From Pirellulales bacterium (lineage in GTDB: Bacteria > Planctomycetota > Planctomycetia > Pirellulales > Thermoguttaceae), in the NCBI GenBank assembly GCA_016935315.1, contig JAFGRD010000139.1:1-38613 (forward strand): a stretch of DNA of 38,613 nt. The letters are read 5' to 3'. The notes under the pieces were generated by a model, which was not told where the DNA came from, made no database searches, and was given only the letters and a program-made list of their open reading frames with translations. Below, piece after piece: positions 32,960-38,613 of the stretch. Both the position numbers and the translations under genes were made by a program. Position 1 is the first letter of the stretch; every line of letters starts with the position of its first letter.

Positions 32960-33616
32960 CTACTCCCCTTCGTTGGAGGCCTGCGTCGCGCCGATTGCCT
33001 TCTGGCGGAAGGCGTCCAGTGCAGCCGTCGTCATCAGCAGCCGCCGGGGGTGCAGCACGTTCAGCGCGTTGAGCTCTCCCACCGGCACCACCGAGACGTT
33101 CGCCAGGTTGCGGATGCTCTTGTATACGTTCACGTCGTAATCGGCGACCGCGACCAACAGGCTGACGCCGTCGATCTTCAGGGCCTTGAGGATGGCGGCC
33201 ATTTCCCGCGTCTTCGGTTCGGCAAACCCCAGATCGTCGATCAACGTCACCTCGTCGTCGGCGATCTTCGCGGCCATTGCCATCCGCGCGGCCATCCGTA
33301 ACGCCTTTTTCGGCAGCCGGTACGACCAGTCGCGGGGCCGCTTGGCGAAGATGTGGCCGCCCCCGGCGCGGATGCCGCTGCGCCGCGAGCCGGCCCGGGC
33401 GCGCCCGGTGCCCTTCTGCCGATACATCTTCTGAGTCGAGCCCCGCACTTCCGAACGGCCCTTGGTCTTGGCCGAGCCCTGACGCCGGTTGGTCTGATAC
33501 ATCACCACCGCGTCGTGCATCAGTTGCTTGCTGATGCGCGGAGCCAGCGCGGCCGGGTCGACCTCGTAGTTGCCGACCTCCGCTCCGGTCCGATCGTAAA
33601 CAGGCAAACTGACCAT
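32960..33616 (-). CDS. rplD: 50S ribosomal protein L4
   Basis: A 218-aa protein whose long loop reaches into the exit tunnel; in E. coli it represses the S10 operon. The ATG at 33616 is preferred to a TTG 9 nt earlier. The loop has RQGSAKTKGRSEVRGSTQKMYRQKGTGRARAGSRRSG. The globular end contains LHPRRLLMTTAALDAFRQKA. No S10-leader attenuator is seen before rpsJ. Confidence 0.97.
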   Translation of the reverse strand: MVSLPVYDRTGAEVGNYEVDPAALAPRISKQLMHDAVVMYQTNRRQGSAKTKGRSEVRGSTQKMYRQKGTGRARAGSRRSGIRAGGGHIFAKRPRDWSYRLPKKALRMAARMAMAAKIADDEVTLIDDLGFAEPKTREMAAILKALKIDGVSLLVAVADYDVNVYKSIRNLANVSVVPVGELNALNVLHPRRLLMTTAALDAFRQKAIGATQASNEGE

Positions 33617-33659
33617 GGTCTTCAATCCCTAACGTCGCGCAAGCGGCCTTCGGCCCCTC

Positions 33660-34379
33660 TTATTTAAGCTTATTGGTCTGTTGAATCGTCACGAACCCGC
33701 CGTTGGGCCCCGGAACGGCCCCGTAAACCAGCAGGAGATTATTCTCCAGGTCGACCTCGACCACCCTGAGGTTCCGCACCGTGCAGCGGGCGTTGCCATA
33801 TTGGCCGGCCGCCTTCTTGCCCTTGAACATCCGCGCTGGCGAGGCGCTGCAACCGGTCCCCCCGACGTGCCGGTGGCACTTCTTCACGCCGTGGGTCGCC
33901 CGCTGGCCCCGAAAATTGTGCCGCTTCATGGCCCCGGCCGTGCCCCGGCCTTTGCTGGTGCCGACCACGTCGACCGCCTGGATGTCGGAGAAAACGCCGA
34001 CGCTGAGTTCCTGACCCACCTCATAGCCGTCGACCGATCCGCGGAACTCGCGGACGAAGCGCTTTGGCTCGCAGTTGGGCTTGGGCGCCGGCTCCACTCC
34101 CGCCGCCGCCCGACGCCGCTGGCGCTTGCTGTCGAGCTTGGCAACGTGGCCGCGCTGACTGCGGCTGGCGAGACGTTTTGTCCGGCGCTGATGACCTGCA
34201 GCCGGACGGGGCTTGTCCAGATACCCCAATTGGACGGCTTCGTAGCCGTCCCGCTCCTCGGTTCTCAATTGCAGGACATGGCAAGGGCCGGCTTGAATGA
34301 CAGTTACCGAGATGACCTTGCCGGTCGGATCGTAGATCTGCGTCATCCCGACCTTGCGGCCGAGTAGTCCAACTGCCAT
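33660..34379 (-). CDS. rplC: 50S ribosomal protein L3, with a basic insertion
   Basis: A 239-aa early-assembly protein near the peptidyl-transferase centre. The start at 34379 (MAVGLLGRKVGMTQIYD) has GAGG 8 nt upstream. The conserved loop SKGRGTAGAMKRHNFRGQRATHG is intact, including the Gln methylated by PrmB in other bacteria. It is about 30 aa longer than E. coli L3 because of an Arg/Lys/Ala-rich insertion (from GHQRRTKRLASRSQRG to GVEPAPKP, about residues 63-102). Confidence 0.97.
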   Translation of the reverse strand: MAVGLLGRKVGMTQIYDPTGKVISVTVIQAGPCHVLQLRTEERDGYEAVQLGYLDKPRPAAGHQRRTKRLASRSQRGHVAKLDSKRQRRRAAAGVEPAPKPNCEPKRFVREFRGSVDGYEVGQELSVGVFSDIQAVDVVGTSKGRGTAGAMKRHNFRGQRATHGVKKCHRHVGGTGCSASPARMFKGKKAAGQYGNARCTVRNLRVVEVDLENNLLLVYGAVPGPNGGFVTIQQTNKLK

Positions 34380-34504
34380 CGCTCTTGCCTCGCCATACAT
34401 GGCCGGGGGGGGACAACCGGCTCGCGGCCGGGTCTGCCTCCCAGGCTTCCACTACATAGATATGGACCTGAGAAACCGGGCTGTGAATGCCTTCTTCGGA
34501 AATC

Positions 34505-34837
34505 CTAGCGCTGCCTGCTGGTCGCCTTGATCTTGATGTCGACGCCTGCCGGCAGGCTCAGCTTGTTCAGTGCCTCAATCGTCTTGGCCGTCGCCTGCAA
34601 AATGTCGATCAGCCGCTTGTGCGTGCGGATCTCGAACTGCTGGCGGGCCTTCTTGTCCACGTGCGGGCTGGACAAGACCGTATACCGTTCGATCCGGGTT
34701 GGCAGCGGAATCGGGCCGTGGACGATCGAGCCGGTCCGCTTTGCCGTATCCACAATCTCGATCGCACTTTGATCCAGAATCGCGTGATCATACGCCTCCA
34801 TGCGGATGCGGATGATCTCATTGGTCTGACCAGCCAC
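34505..34837 (-). CDS. rpsJ: 30S ribosomal protein S10
   Basis: A 110-aa protein of the 30S head, also known as NusE in antitermination. GTG at 34837 is chosen because GGAGG is 6 nt upstream and the N-terminus then reads [24 protein letters not shown], the family pattern. The signature [44 protein letters not shown] is intact. It is the first gene of the cluster; the str genes (rpsL, rpsG, fusA, tuf) are not upstream. Confidence 0.97.
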   Translation of the reverse strand: MAGQTNEIIRIRMEAYDHAILDQSAIEIVDTAKRTGSIVHGPIPLPTRIERYTVLSSPHVDKKARQQFEIRTHKRLIDILQATAKTIEALNKLSLPAGVDIKIKATSRQR

Positions 34838-34881
34838 GGAAGTCCTCCGGGTTCCCAATTCCAAGTTGCCAAAGAATCACG

Positions 34882-34896
34882 CCACCTCAATGGTGG
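34882..34896 (-). other. Leader hairpin of the rpsJ transcript
   Basis: CCACC and GGTGG form a 5-bp stem with a 5-nt loop inside the predicted 62-nt leader of rpsJ. No U-tract follows, so it is not a classical attenuator. Confidence 0.3.
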
Positions 34897-34906
34897 GAAA
34901 CATCAG

Positions 34907-34935
34907 AGAATATCAGTTTCGGCAGTACCGGTCAA
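34907..34935 (-). promoter_or_regulatory. Promoter of the S10-spc-alpha cluster
   Basis: The minus strand has TTGACC (34935-34930), a 17-bp spacer and TATTCT (34912-34907). The predicted start near 34900 gives a 62-nt leader before the rpsJ GTG. The hexamers nearly equal those before the candidate RNA at 4741-4769. Confidence 0.65.
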
Positions 34936-34939
34936 CGGC

Positions 34940-35249
34940 CCCACGGCCGAAATTCCCGGATTCCGAGGTTTTCTCCGGCGGTGCCCGTACAACGGGCCGG
35001 AACAATCGGCACCGATCAGCCAGTTTGCCACCCCGATTCGCCTCCTGCCCCCGAAAGTCTCGCCCTCGATACCGTTTCGATAAAGCCTATGTCCCGCCCG
35101 ACAAGAAGCCAATCGATCGCCGCCAATAAGCCGATTGATACCCGTCAGCAGAGGGGGCCTGTTCCCGCGAGAAGAACAGGCGAGCCGCAGGTCTATTCCC
35201 GCCTGAAGACCAAATCCTAACCCCGCGCAAAGGCTCCAAGCCGAGGGGC
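34940..35249. other. Gene-free divergent spacer
   Basis: About 310 bp between the rpsJ promoter and the membrane-protein promoter. No gene is convincing. One possible stem is CAGGCG/CGCCTG near 35178-35206. The reading frames here are shadows or short and composition-driven. Confidence 0.5.
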
Positions 35250-35277
35250 TTGCCAACCGGCGTGGTCCAGGTATCCT
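35250..35277 (+). promoter_or_regulatory. Candidate promoter of the divergent membrane-protein gene
   Basis: TTGCCA (35250-35255), a 16-bp spacer and TATCCT (35272-35277). The predicted start near 35284 leaves about 33 nt before the ATG at 35317, which supports that start. Confidence 0.4.
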
Positions 35278-35316
35278 ATCAAATTGGGTGGTTGTTGGCT
35301 GCCGGCCATCGAGGAT

Positions 35317-36723
35317 ATGTCTCTCGTCGGCCAGGCAATCGCCCAGGCGACGCTGAATTCCATGCAGGAAGTCCTCTTCGAATACGAGTTGAACCCGACG
35401 ACCTGGGCCTACCTGTCGTCGCTGATGACGATCGGGATCTACTTCAAGTTCAGTCGTTTCTGGAGTGTGAGGAACCTCGATCTGGTCGGGCTGATCGCAT
35501 TGGCGCCCGGCCTGCTGCTGCTTTTTCACGGATTGAAGAAATACGCAGCCGGGGTGGAGTCGTTGGGGCACACCCTGGAGCAGTTCGGCTATGTTTGGCT
35601 GTTCAGCGTGGGGGCCTTCTTCCTGATCCGTCTGCTGCTGGACCCCGTCATGGTCCGACGCCCCTTGCTGGAACCGAATCTCTCGGCCAGCGGGCTGACG
35701 TTCACGGCCGTCGCCCTGTTGGTCTTCCTGATGGGCAACGTCATCGCCGAAAAGCGGCCCCAGCGGCTGGAAGACGTCTTGCCCCAGTCGCCGACGCAGC
35801 CGGGGCCCGGCTATCCGGCGTTCTATCAGTTCGCTTGTCGCACCGGCGGGCCGACGGCTCGCGCCGCCCGGATCGCATCGCCGCCGAAGGTGAACCTTCG
35901 CCAGGCCACCTTGTCCTCGGAGGCCGAATCCGAAAGAGCCTCGCCACAGGCCGGCGGCGACCCGCTGCTGCAAAAGGCCACCCGGCGAACCGTGGCCATC
36001 CTCGCCCATCTGGCCGTGCTGATCGGTGTGGTCCTGATCGGCTACCGCCACTTCGACAACATCCATACGGGCCTGGCCGTGGCCTCCCTCTACCTACTGG
36101 TCTTCTATTCCAGCCAAATGGTGGGCCGTGTCGACCACGTGCTGCCAGCCGCCCTGCTGGTCTGGGCCGTCGAGGCCTATCGCCGGCCGGTGGTGGCCGG
36201 CATTCTGATTGGCCTGGCCGGCGGGCTGACCTTCTATCCGCTGTTCCTGCTGCCGCTCTGGTGCGGCTTTTACTGGCGGCGGGGACTGATCCGGTTCGCC
36301 ATCGGCCTGGTGCCCGCGCTGGTTCTGCTGGTGGCCCTGCTGCCTCTGGGCCCCGGCGGGCCGGGCGAGATGCTGGAGGGCCTGAAGCTGATGTTCGGCT
36401 GGGTCAACCCATTGCGGGAAATTCGGGTCGGCTTCTGGGCCCATCACGAGCCGGCGTACCGGATTCCCGTGCTGGCGGCGTCGGTGGCGCTGTGCGGCAG
36501 CCTGGCGCTGTGGCCTGCGCAAAAGAACCTCGGCACGCTGCTGAGCTGTTCGGCGGCGGTGATGCTGGCCGTTCAATTCTGGCACCCCGACCACGGCGGT
36601 GTCTACATGGCCTGGTACCTGCCGCTGCTGTTGCTGACGGTCTTTCGCCCCAACCTGGAAGACCGCGTGGCCATCACCGCCCTGACGGAAGGCTGGTTCC
36701 GGCGACGCCCGGCATTTGGCTGA
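35317..36723 (+). CDS. Polytopic membrane protein, possibly GT-C-like
   Basis: A 468-aa protein with about ten hydrophobic segments. The first third holds four or five; a hydrophilic stretch of about 90 residues (NVIAEKRPQRLEDVLPQ to GGDPLLQKATRR) follows; the remaining segments include HTGLAVASLYLLVFYSSQMVGRVDHVLPAALLVWAVEAYRRP. That second half resembles membrane glycosyltransferases of the polyprenyl-sugar type in layout, but no catalytic motif is certain. I do not recognise the family. The ATG at 35317 fits the promoter, although its GAGG is only 2 nt away; the ATG at 35362 is the alternative. It is transcribed away from rpsJ and converges on the small membrane-protein gene. Confidence 0.75.
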   Translation: MSLVGQAIAQATLNSMQEVLFEYELNPTTWAYLSSLMTIGIYFKFSRFWSVRNLDLVGLIALAPGLLLLFHGLKKYAAGVESLGHTLEQFGYVWLFSVGAFFLIRLLLDPVMVRRPLLEPNLSASGLTFTAVALLVFLMGNVIAEKRPQRLEDVLPQSPTQPGPGYPAFYQFACRTGGPTARAARIASPPKVNLRQATLSSEAESERASPQAGGDPLLQKATRRTVAILAHLAVLIGVVLIGYRHFDNIHTGLAVASLYLLVFYSSQMVGRVDHVLPAALLVWAVEAYRRPVVAGILIGLAGGLTFYPLFLLPLWCGFYWRRGLIRFAIGLVPALVLLVALLPLGPGGPGEMLEGLKLMFGWVNPLREIRVGFWAHHEPAYRIPVLAASVALCGSLALWPAQKNLGTLLSCSAAVMLAVQFWHPDHGGVYMAWYLPLLLLTVFRPNLEDRVAITALTEGWFRRRPAFG

Positions 36724-36747
36724 ATTCCTGAAGGCCCCCTCACTGGT

Positions 36748-37032
36748 TCATCGAGACAGAACCATGAGCCCCAGCGTCATGAGTGCGCTGGCTACCGCTG
36801 CGCAACCCAATCCGATGGGCAGTTCAAGAACGCCTTGAGAGGCGACAAGGTGGTGTGAGACAAACATCGCCGGATAGACAAGAGCCGCTGATACAAGGCA
36901 GATAGCAATACGCCACCTCAACGGCGGCCACCGCTCCGAAAACCCGGGGGTAACCTGGAACGTGAGCCGAATGCCCCAAGCGGCTGCAAGCAGTGAGAAG
37001 AGAAATGCGATCGCGTACGCCACATACAACAT
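36748..37032 (-). CDS. Small membrane protein of unknown function
   Basis: A 94-aa protein that is almost wholly hydrophobic, with three predicted transmembrane segments (about residues 3-25, 41-60 and 70-92) and a short basic loop (SERWPPLRWR). No family is recognised. It follows the scramblase-like gene by 30 bp on the same strand, so the two are probably cotranscribed and may act together at the membrane. A purine-rich tract with GGGAG precedes the ATG. Confidence 0.6.
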   Translation of the reverse strand: MLYVAYAIAFLFSLLAAAWGIRLTFQVTPGFSERWPPLRWRIAICLVSAALVYPAMFVSHHLVASQGVLELPIGLGCAAVASALMTLGLMVLSR

Positions 37033-37062
37033 TCGCTCCCGCCCCCTCTATCCGGCGGGCGC

Positions 37063-37665
37063 TCAATTGCCGCCCTTGTTCTCGAAGTGGACGAAATCGA
37101 TCAGAAACACGGCGCCCAGGAAGATCGCCTTGGCTCGGATGTCCCACTCTGCCGGAAAGGTCACGCCGAAATTGTCGGCGTCTGTGAAACCTTCTTTCAT
37201 CAGCCCGCTCCACTTCTTGGTGATCTTCCCAAACTCGTCGCCGCCGGCTTGGATCCTGAACGTCCAGGGGTGCAGCAGGGGGCCGAAGAGCTGGAATACC
37301 TCCTGGCCGGAGCTATCCAACACCGAGTAGATGCGGCGCAAGATCGAGAACCGTCGCTGAATTGTGCCCAGAAGGCGGCCCTGCGAATCGACGATCTCGG
37401 CCCGGTGGAAGTAGAATCGGAACGGCCGCACGACCCGCAAGATCACCTGGCCGTCGTCAGTCATCACGGCGATCGAAAACGGTCGCAACGCCTTGAGAAA
37501 CCACCTCGCCAAGGTCGAGCCGCCCACCTCGGCGGCCAAGTACAGTTGGCGGCCCGACTCGTCCAACACGACGTACTTGTTGATGGTCTCGAACCCGGTA
37601 AGGATTTCGCCCCATTCCTTCTTCTGGCTTACCACGAGACTGCTGGTCGATGACAGTCTGTCCAC
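37063..37665 (-). CDS. Scramblase/LURP-one-like protein
   Basis: A 200-aa protein resembling the phospholipid scramblase and LURP-one-related fold, a 12-stranded barrel around a buried C-terminal helix. The pattern is visible as repeated beta-hairpin segments: YVVLDESGRQLYLAAEVGG, VILRVVRPFRFYFHRAEIVDSQGRLLGTIQRRFSILRRIYSVLDSSGQEVFQLFGPL, then WTFRI and KKWSGLMKEGFTDADNFGVTFPAEWD before a hydrophobic helix AKAIFLGAVFLIDFVHFE. Bacterial members have no proven lipid-moving activity. It starts with GTG at 37665 with AGGAGG 6 nt upstream. The downstream partner is the small membrane protein. Confidence 0.8.
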   Translation of the reverse strand: MDRLSSTSSLVVSQKKEWGEILTGFETINKYVVLDESGRQLYLAAEVGGSTLARWFLKALRPFSIAVMTDDGQVILRVVRPFRFYFHRAEIVDSQGRLLGTIQRRFSILRRIYSVLDSSGQEVFQLFGPLLHPWTFRIQAGGDEFGKITKKWSGLMKEGFTDADNFGVTFPAEWDIRAKAIFLGAVFLIDFVHFENKGGN

Positions 37666-38145
37666 GCTTGGCCTCCTGTGATGGCATGCGTTGCCCCATC
37701 CTTTATGGTATTCGCACGGTGGCTCCGGTTCTTATGGATGTTCGCATGGCGAATGATCAAGGCCATCCGCCGCATCTCTCGCTCACGCTTCGGGTTACTA
37801 TCCTCGGTACGCAACCCCATTTCTTGGTCGTGACTTCTTAGTCGTGACAGAGCCTAGTGTTTCTGTCCCAACTTCCCGACGTCAGGGGAACCGCTACCTC
37901 TTCGGTTCCGAGGTCTGTGATGCTTTCACCGCGGTGCAGCCTATCACGCCCAGAGCATGGAGACCATCGCGAAGGCTGCGCATAGCGCACCCCAAACCCC
38001 GTGTCGCCCCCCTGCCCACCGAGTAACCGTTCACGGGTATATTCGACGTGACGTGCTTTGTTGGAAAGACAGGCCACGAGGCAGAGGGAACACTCGTGGC
38101 CATCCCGCGAAATCTTCCCAATTCGCGTTGCTACCGTTCGGACTA
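37666..38145. other. Gene-free spacer with a tandem duplication, hairpins and a possible promoter
   Basis: No gene is convincing in these 480 bp. TTCGC-ATG-GCGAA (37741-37753) is a palindrome lying between TTGATC (37760-37755) and CATAAG (37736-37731) on the minus strand, a weak candidate promoter for the scramblase-like gene. AACCCGAAGCGTGAGCGAG (minus strand, about 37798-37780) resembles a short repeat I recall from planctomycete intergenic DNA. TTCTTGGTCGTGAC and TTCTTAGTCGTGAC stand head to tail at 37821-37848. GGAACCG/CGGTTCC (37887-37909) forms a 7-bp stem. Confidence 0.5.
38072..38101 (-). terminator. Possible terminator after the PEP-CTERM gene
   Basis: GGCCACGAG (38072-38080) and CTCGTGGCC (38093-38101) form a perfect 9-bp stem with a 12-nt loop, 45 nt after the stop of the PEP-CTERM gene. 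On the minus strand it is followed by TGTCTTTCC, a weak U-rich tract. Confidence 0.4.
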
Positions 38146-38613
38146 CTACTTCCGACATCTCCACCACATCAGTGCGGCAACCAGCCCGCATGCCAGCAAG
38201 GTGATGCTACCGGGCTCAGGAACACTTGCCACGCGGAACCCTAGGCCGCCGGTCTCGAACGTCGGGTCGGTGCCGCCGTAGCGGGAGGAAGCGAGAAAGT
38301 GGGTGTAGCCGTCGTACAAGTCGCCGCCCCGCTGACCACGCGACGAACCGGCGCCGTAGCTTGGATCGTCGTGCGGACTCTCCAGCCACTCCCCGTTGTT
38401 GCCCATGATGTCGTAGGTGCCGTTGAGTTCTTCGCTCCCGCTGCCGACGTTCCAGGAGCCGTACGGATCAGTCGCGTAGTCATCGTCGTAGTAGTTCCAG
38501 CCCGTACCGCTGCCGTCACCTTGATGCAACGTGTCGCCAGGCTTCGTGGCGTAATCCTGGATGGTTTCGCTTGTAGCGTTCCAATAGGCCGCCTTGAACC
38601 ATTCGTCCTCGTC
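38146..38613 (-). CDS. C-terminal part of an FGE-sulfatase-domain protein with PEP-CTERM sorting tail (5' end outside window)
   Basis: The last 155 residues of a larger protein. They begin DEDEWFKAAYWNATSETIQDYATKPGD, the late part of the formylglycine-generating-enzyme (SUMF1/FGE-sulfatase) fold, continue with GTYDIMGNNGEWLESP and RGGDLYDGYTHFLASSRYGG, and close with LGFRVASV. A PEP-CTERM signal follows directly: VPEPGS, a hydrophobic helix ITLLACGLVAALMWW and the basic end RCRK. Such tails are recognised by exosortase and direct export to the cell surface or extracellular matrix. This FGE-like domain therefore probably acts outside the cell as a structural or binding fold and not as the sulfatase-activating enzyme. 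The key cysteines of true FGE cannot be judged because the rest is missing. A stem-loop lies after the stop. Confidence 0.88.
   Translation of the reverse strand, partial: DEDEWFKAAYWNATSETIQDYATKPGDTLHQGDGSGTGWNYYDDDYATDPYGSWNVGSGSEELNGTYDIMGNNGEWLESPHDDPSYGAGSSRGQRGGDLYDGYTHFLASSRYGGTDPTFETGGLGFRVASVPEPGSITLLACGLVAALMWWRCRK

Noticed and set aside
34903-36066. 387-codon minus-strand frame upstream of rpsJ
   Set aside because: Composition is Gln/Arg/Gly-rich without domains; it runs over the rpsJ promoter and the membrane-protein gene.
37838-38191. Decayed FGE-type fragment (minus strand, reading GDTGFGVRYAQPSR)
   Set aside because: A faint resemblance to the GFRV end of FGE domains, but only about ten residues and no further alignment; not enough to call a pseudogene.
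38146-38613. Diversity-generating retroelement target
   Set aside because: FGE-fold proteins are frequent targets, but there is no adenine-substituted template copy nearby, no reverse transcriptase in the window, and the end codes for a PEP-CTERM tail.
1-38613. tRNA genes, rRNA genes, CRISPR arrays, insertion sequences, prophage genes
   Set aside because: None seen: no regularly spaced repeats of CRISPR length, no transposase or integrase, no tRNA-like fold with a T-loop motif outside coding sequence.

Overview
The window looks like the chromosome of a GC-rich planctomycete, probably related to Pirellulales. Three kinds of evidence point there: Tat-exported Gfo/Idh/MocA oxidoreductases in a tandem triplet, a sulfatase-modifying-factor-type protein ending in a PEP-CTERM sorting tail, and a ribosomal protein L17 with large insertions and an acidic tail. 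This is an inference from gene content; there is no 16S rRNA here.

Layout, left to right. (1) 122-4571, minus strand: three paralogous Gfo/Idh/MocA oxidoreductases with twin-arginine signals. (2) 4741-5085, plus strand: a gene-free stretch holding a sigma70-like promoter, about 310 nt able to fold into several strong hairpins, and an intrinsic terminator. It reads as a free-standing structured RNA that I cannot assign to a known family. (3) 5272-6552, minus: glgC, glycogen synthesis. (4) 6831-15663, minus: a probable six-gene envelope-glycan operon, in transcription order kdsD, kdsC, a giant LptC/LptA-like protein, a polytopic GT-C-like membrane protein and two GT4 glycosyltransferases. The kdsD-kdsC-lptC/lptA order matches the proteobacterial Kdo/LPS-transport cluster. 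(5) 15917-16903, plus: class II fructose-bisphosphate aldolase with its own terminator. (6) 17001-18581, minus: a lipoprotein and a HExxH metallopeptidase-like protein, both of unknown role. (7) 18691-34837, minus: a 29-gene S10-spc-alpha ribosomal supercluster from rpsJ to rplQ, including secY, adk, map and rpoA. It lacks rpmD (L30) and infA at their usual places. A strong promoter lies before rpsJ and a second candidate before rpmJ. (8) 35317-36723, plus: a polytopic membrane protein. (9) 36748-37665, minus: a small membrane protein and a scramblase/LURP-one-like protein. (10) 37666-38145: no convincing gene, but tandem repeats and hairpins. (11) 38146-38613, minus: the C-terminal part of a formylglycine-generating-enzyme-like domain with a PEP-CTERM tail, cut by the window edge.

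The kds/lpt operon would supply Kdo and carry LPS across the periplasm, with the glycosyltransferases building surface glycan. glgC and the aldolase are central carbon genes nearby. The ribosomal cluster makes about half of the ribosome, the Sec channel and the RNA polymerase alpha subunit from one long transcription unit. The points most worth following up are the unassigned structured RNA at 4777-5085, the giant LptC/LptA-like fusion, and short repeat elements in the spacers.
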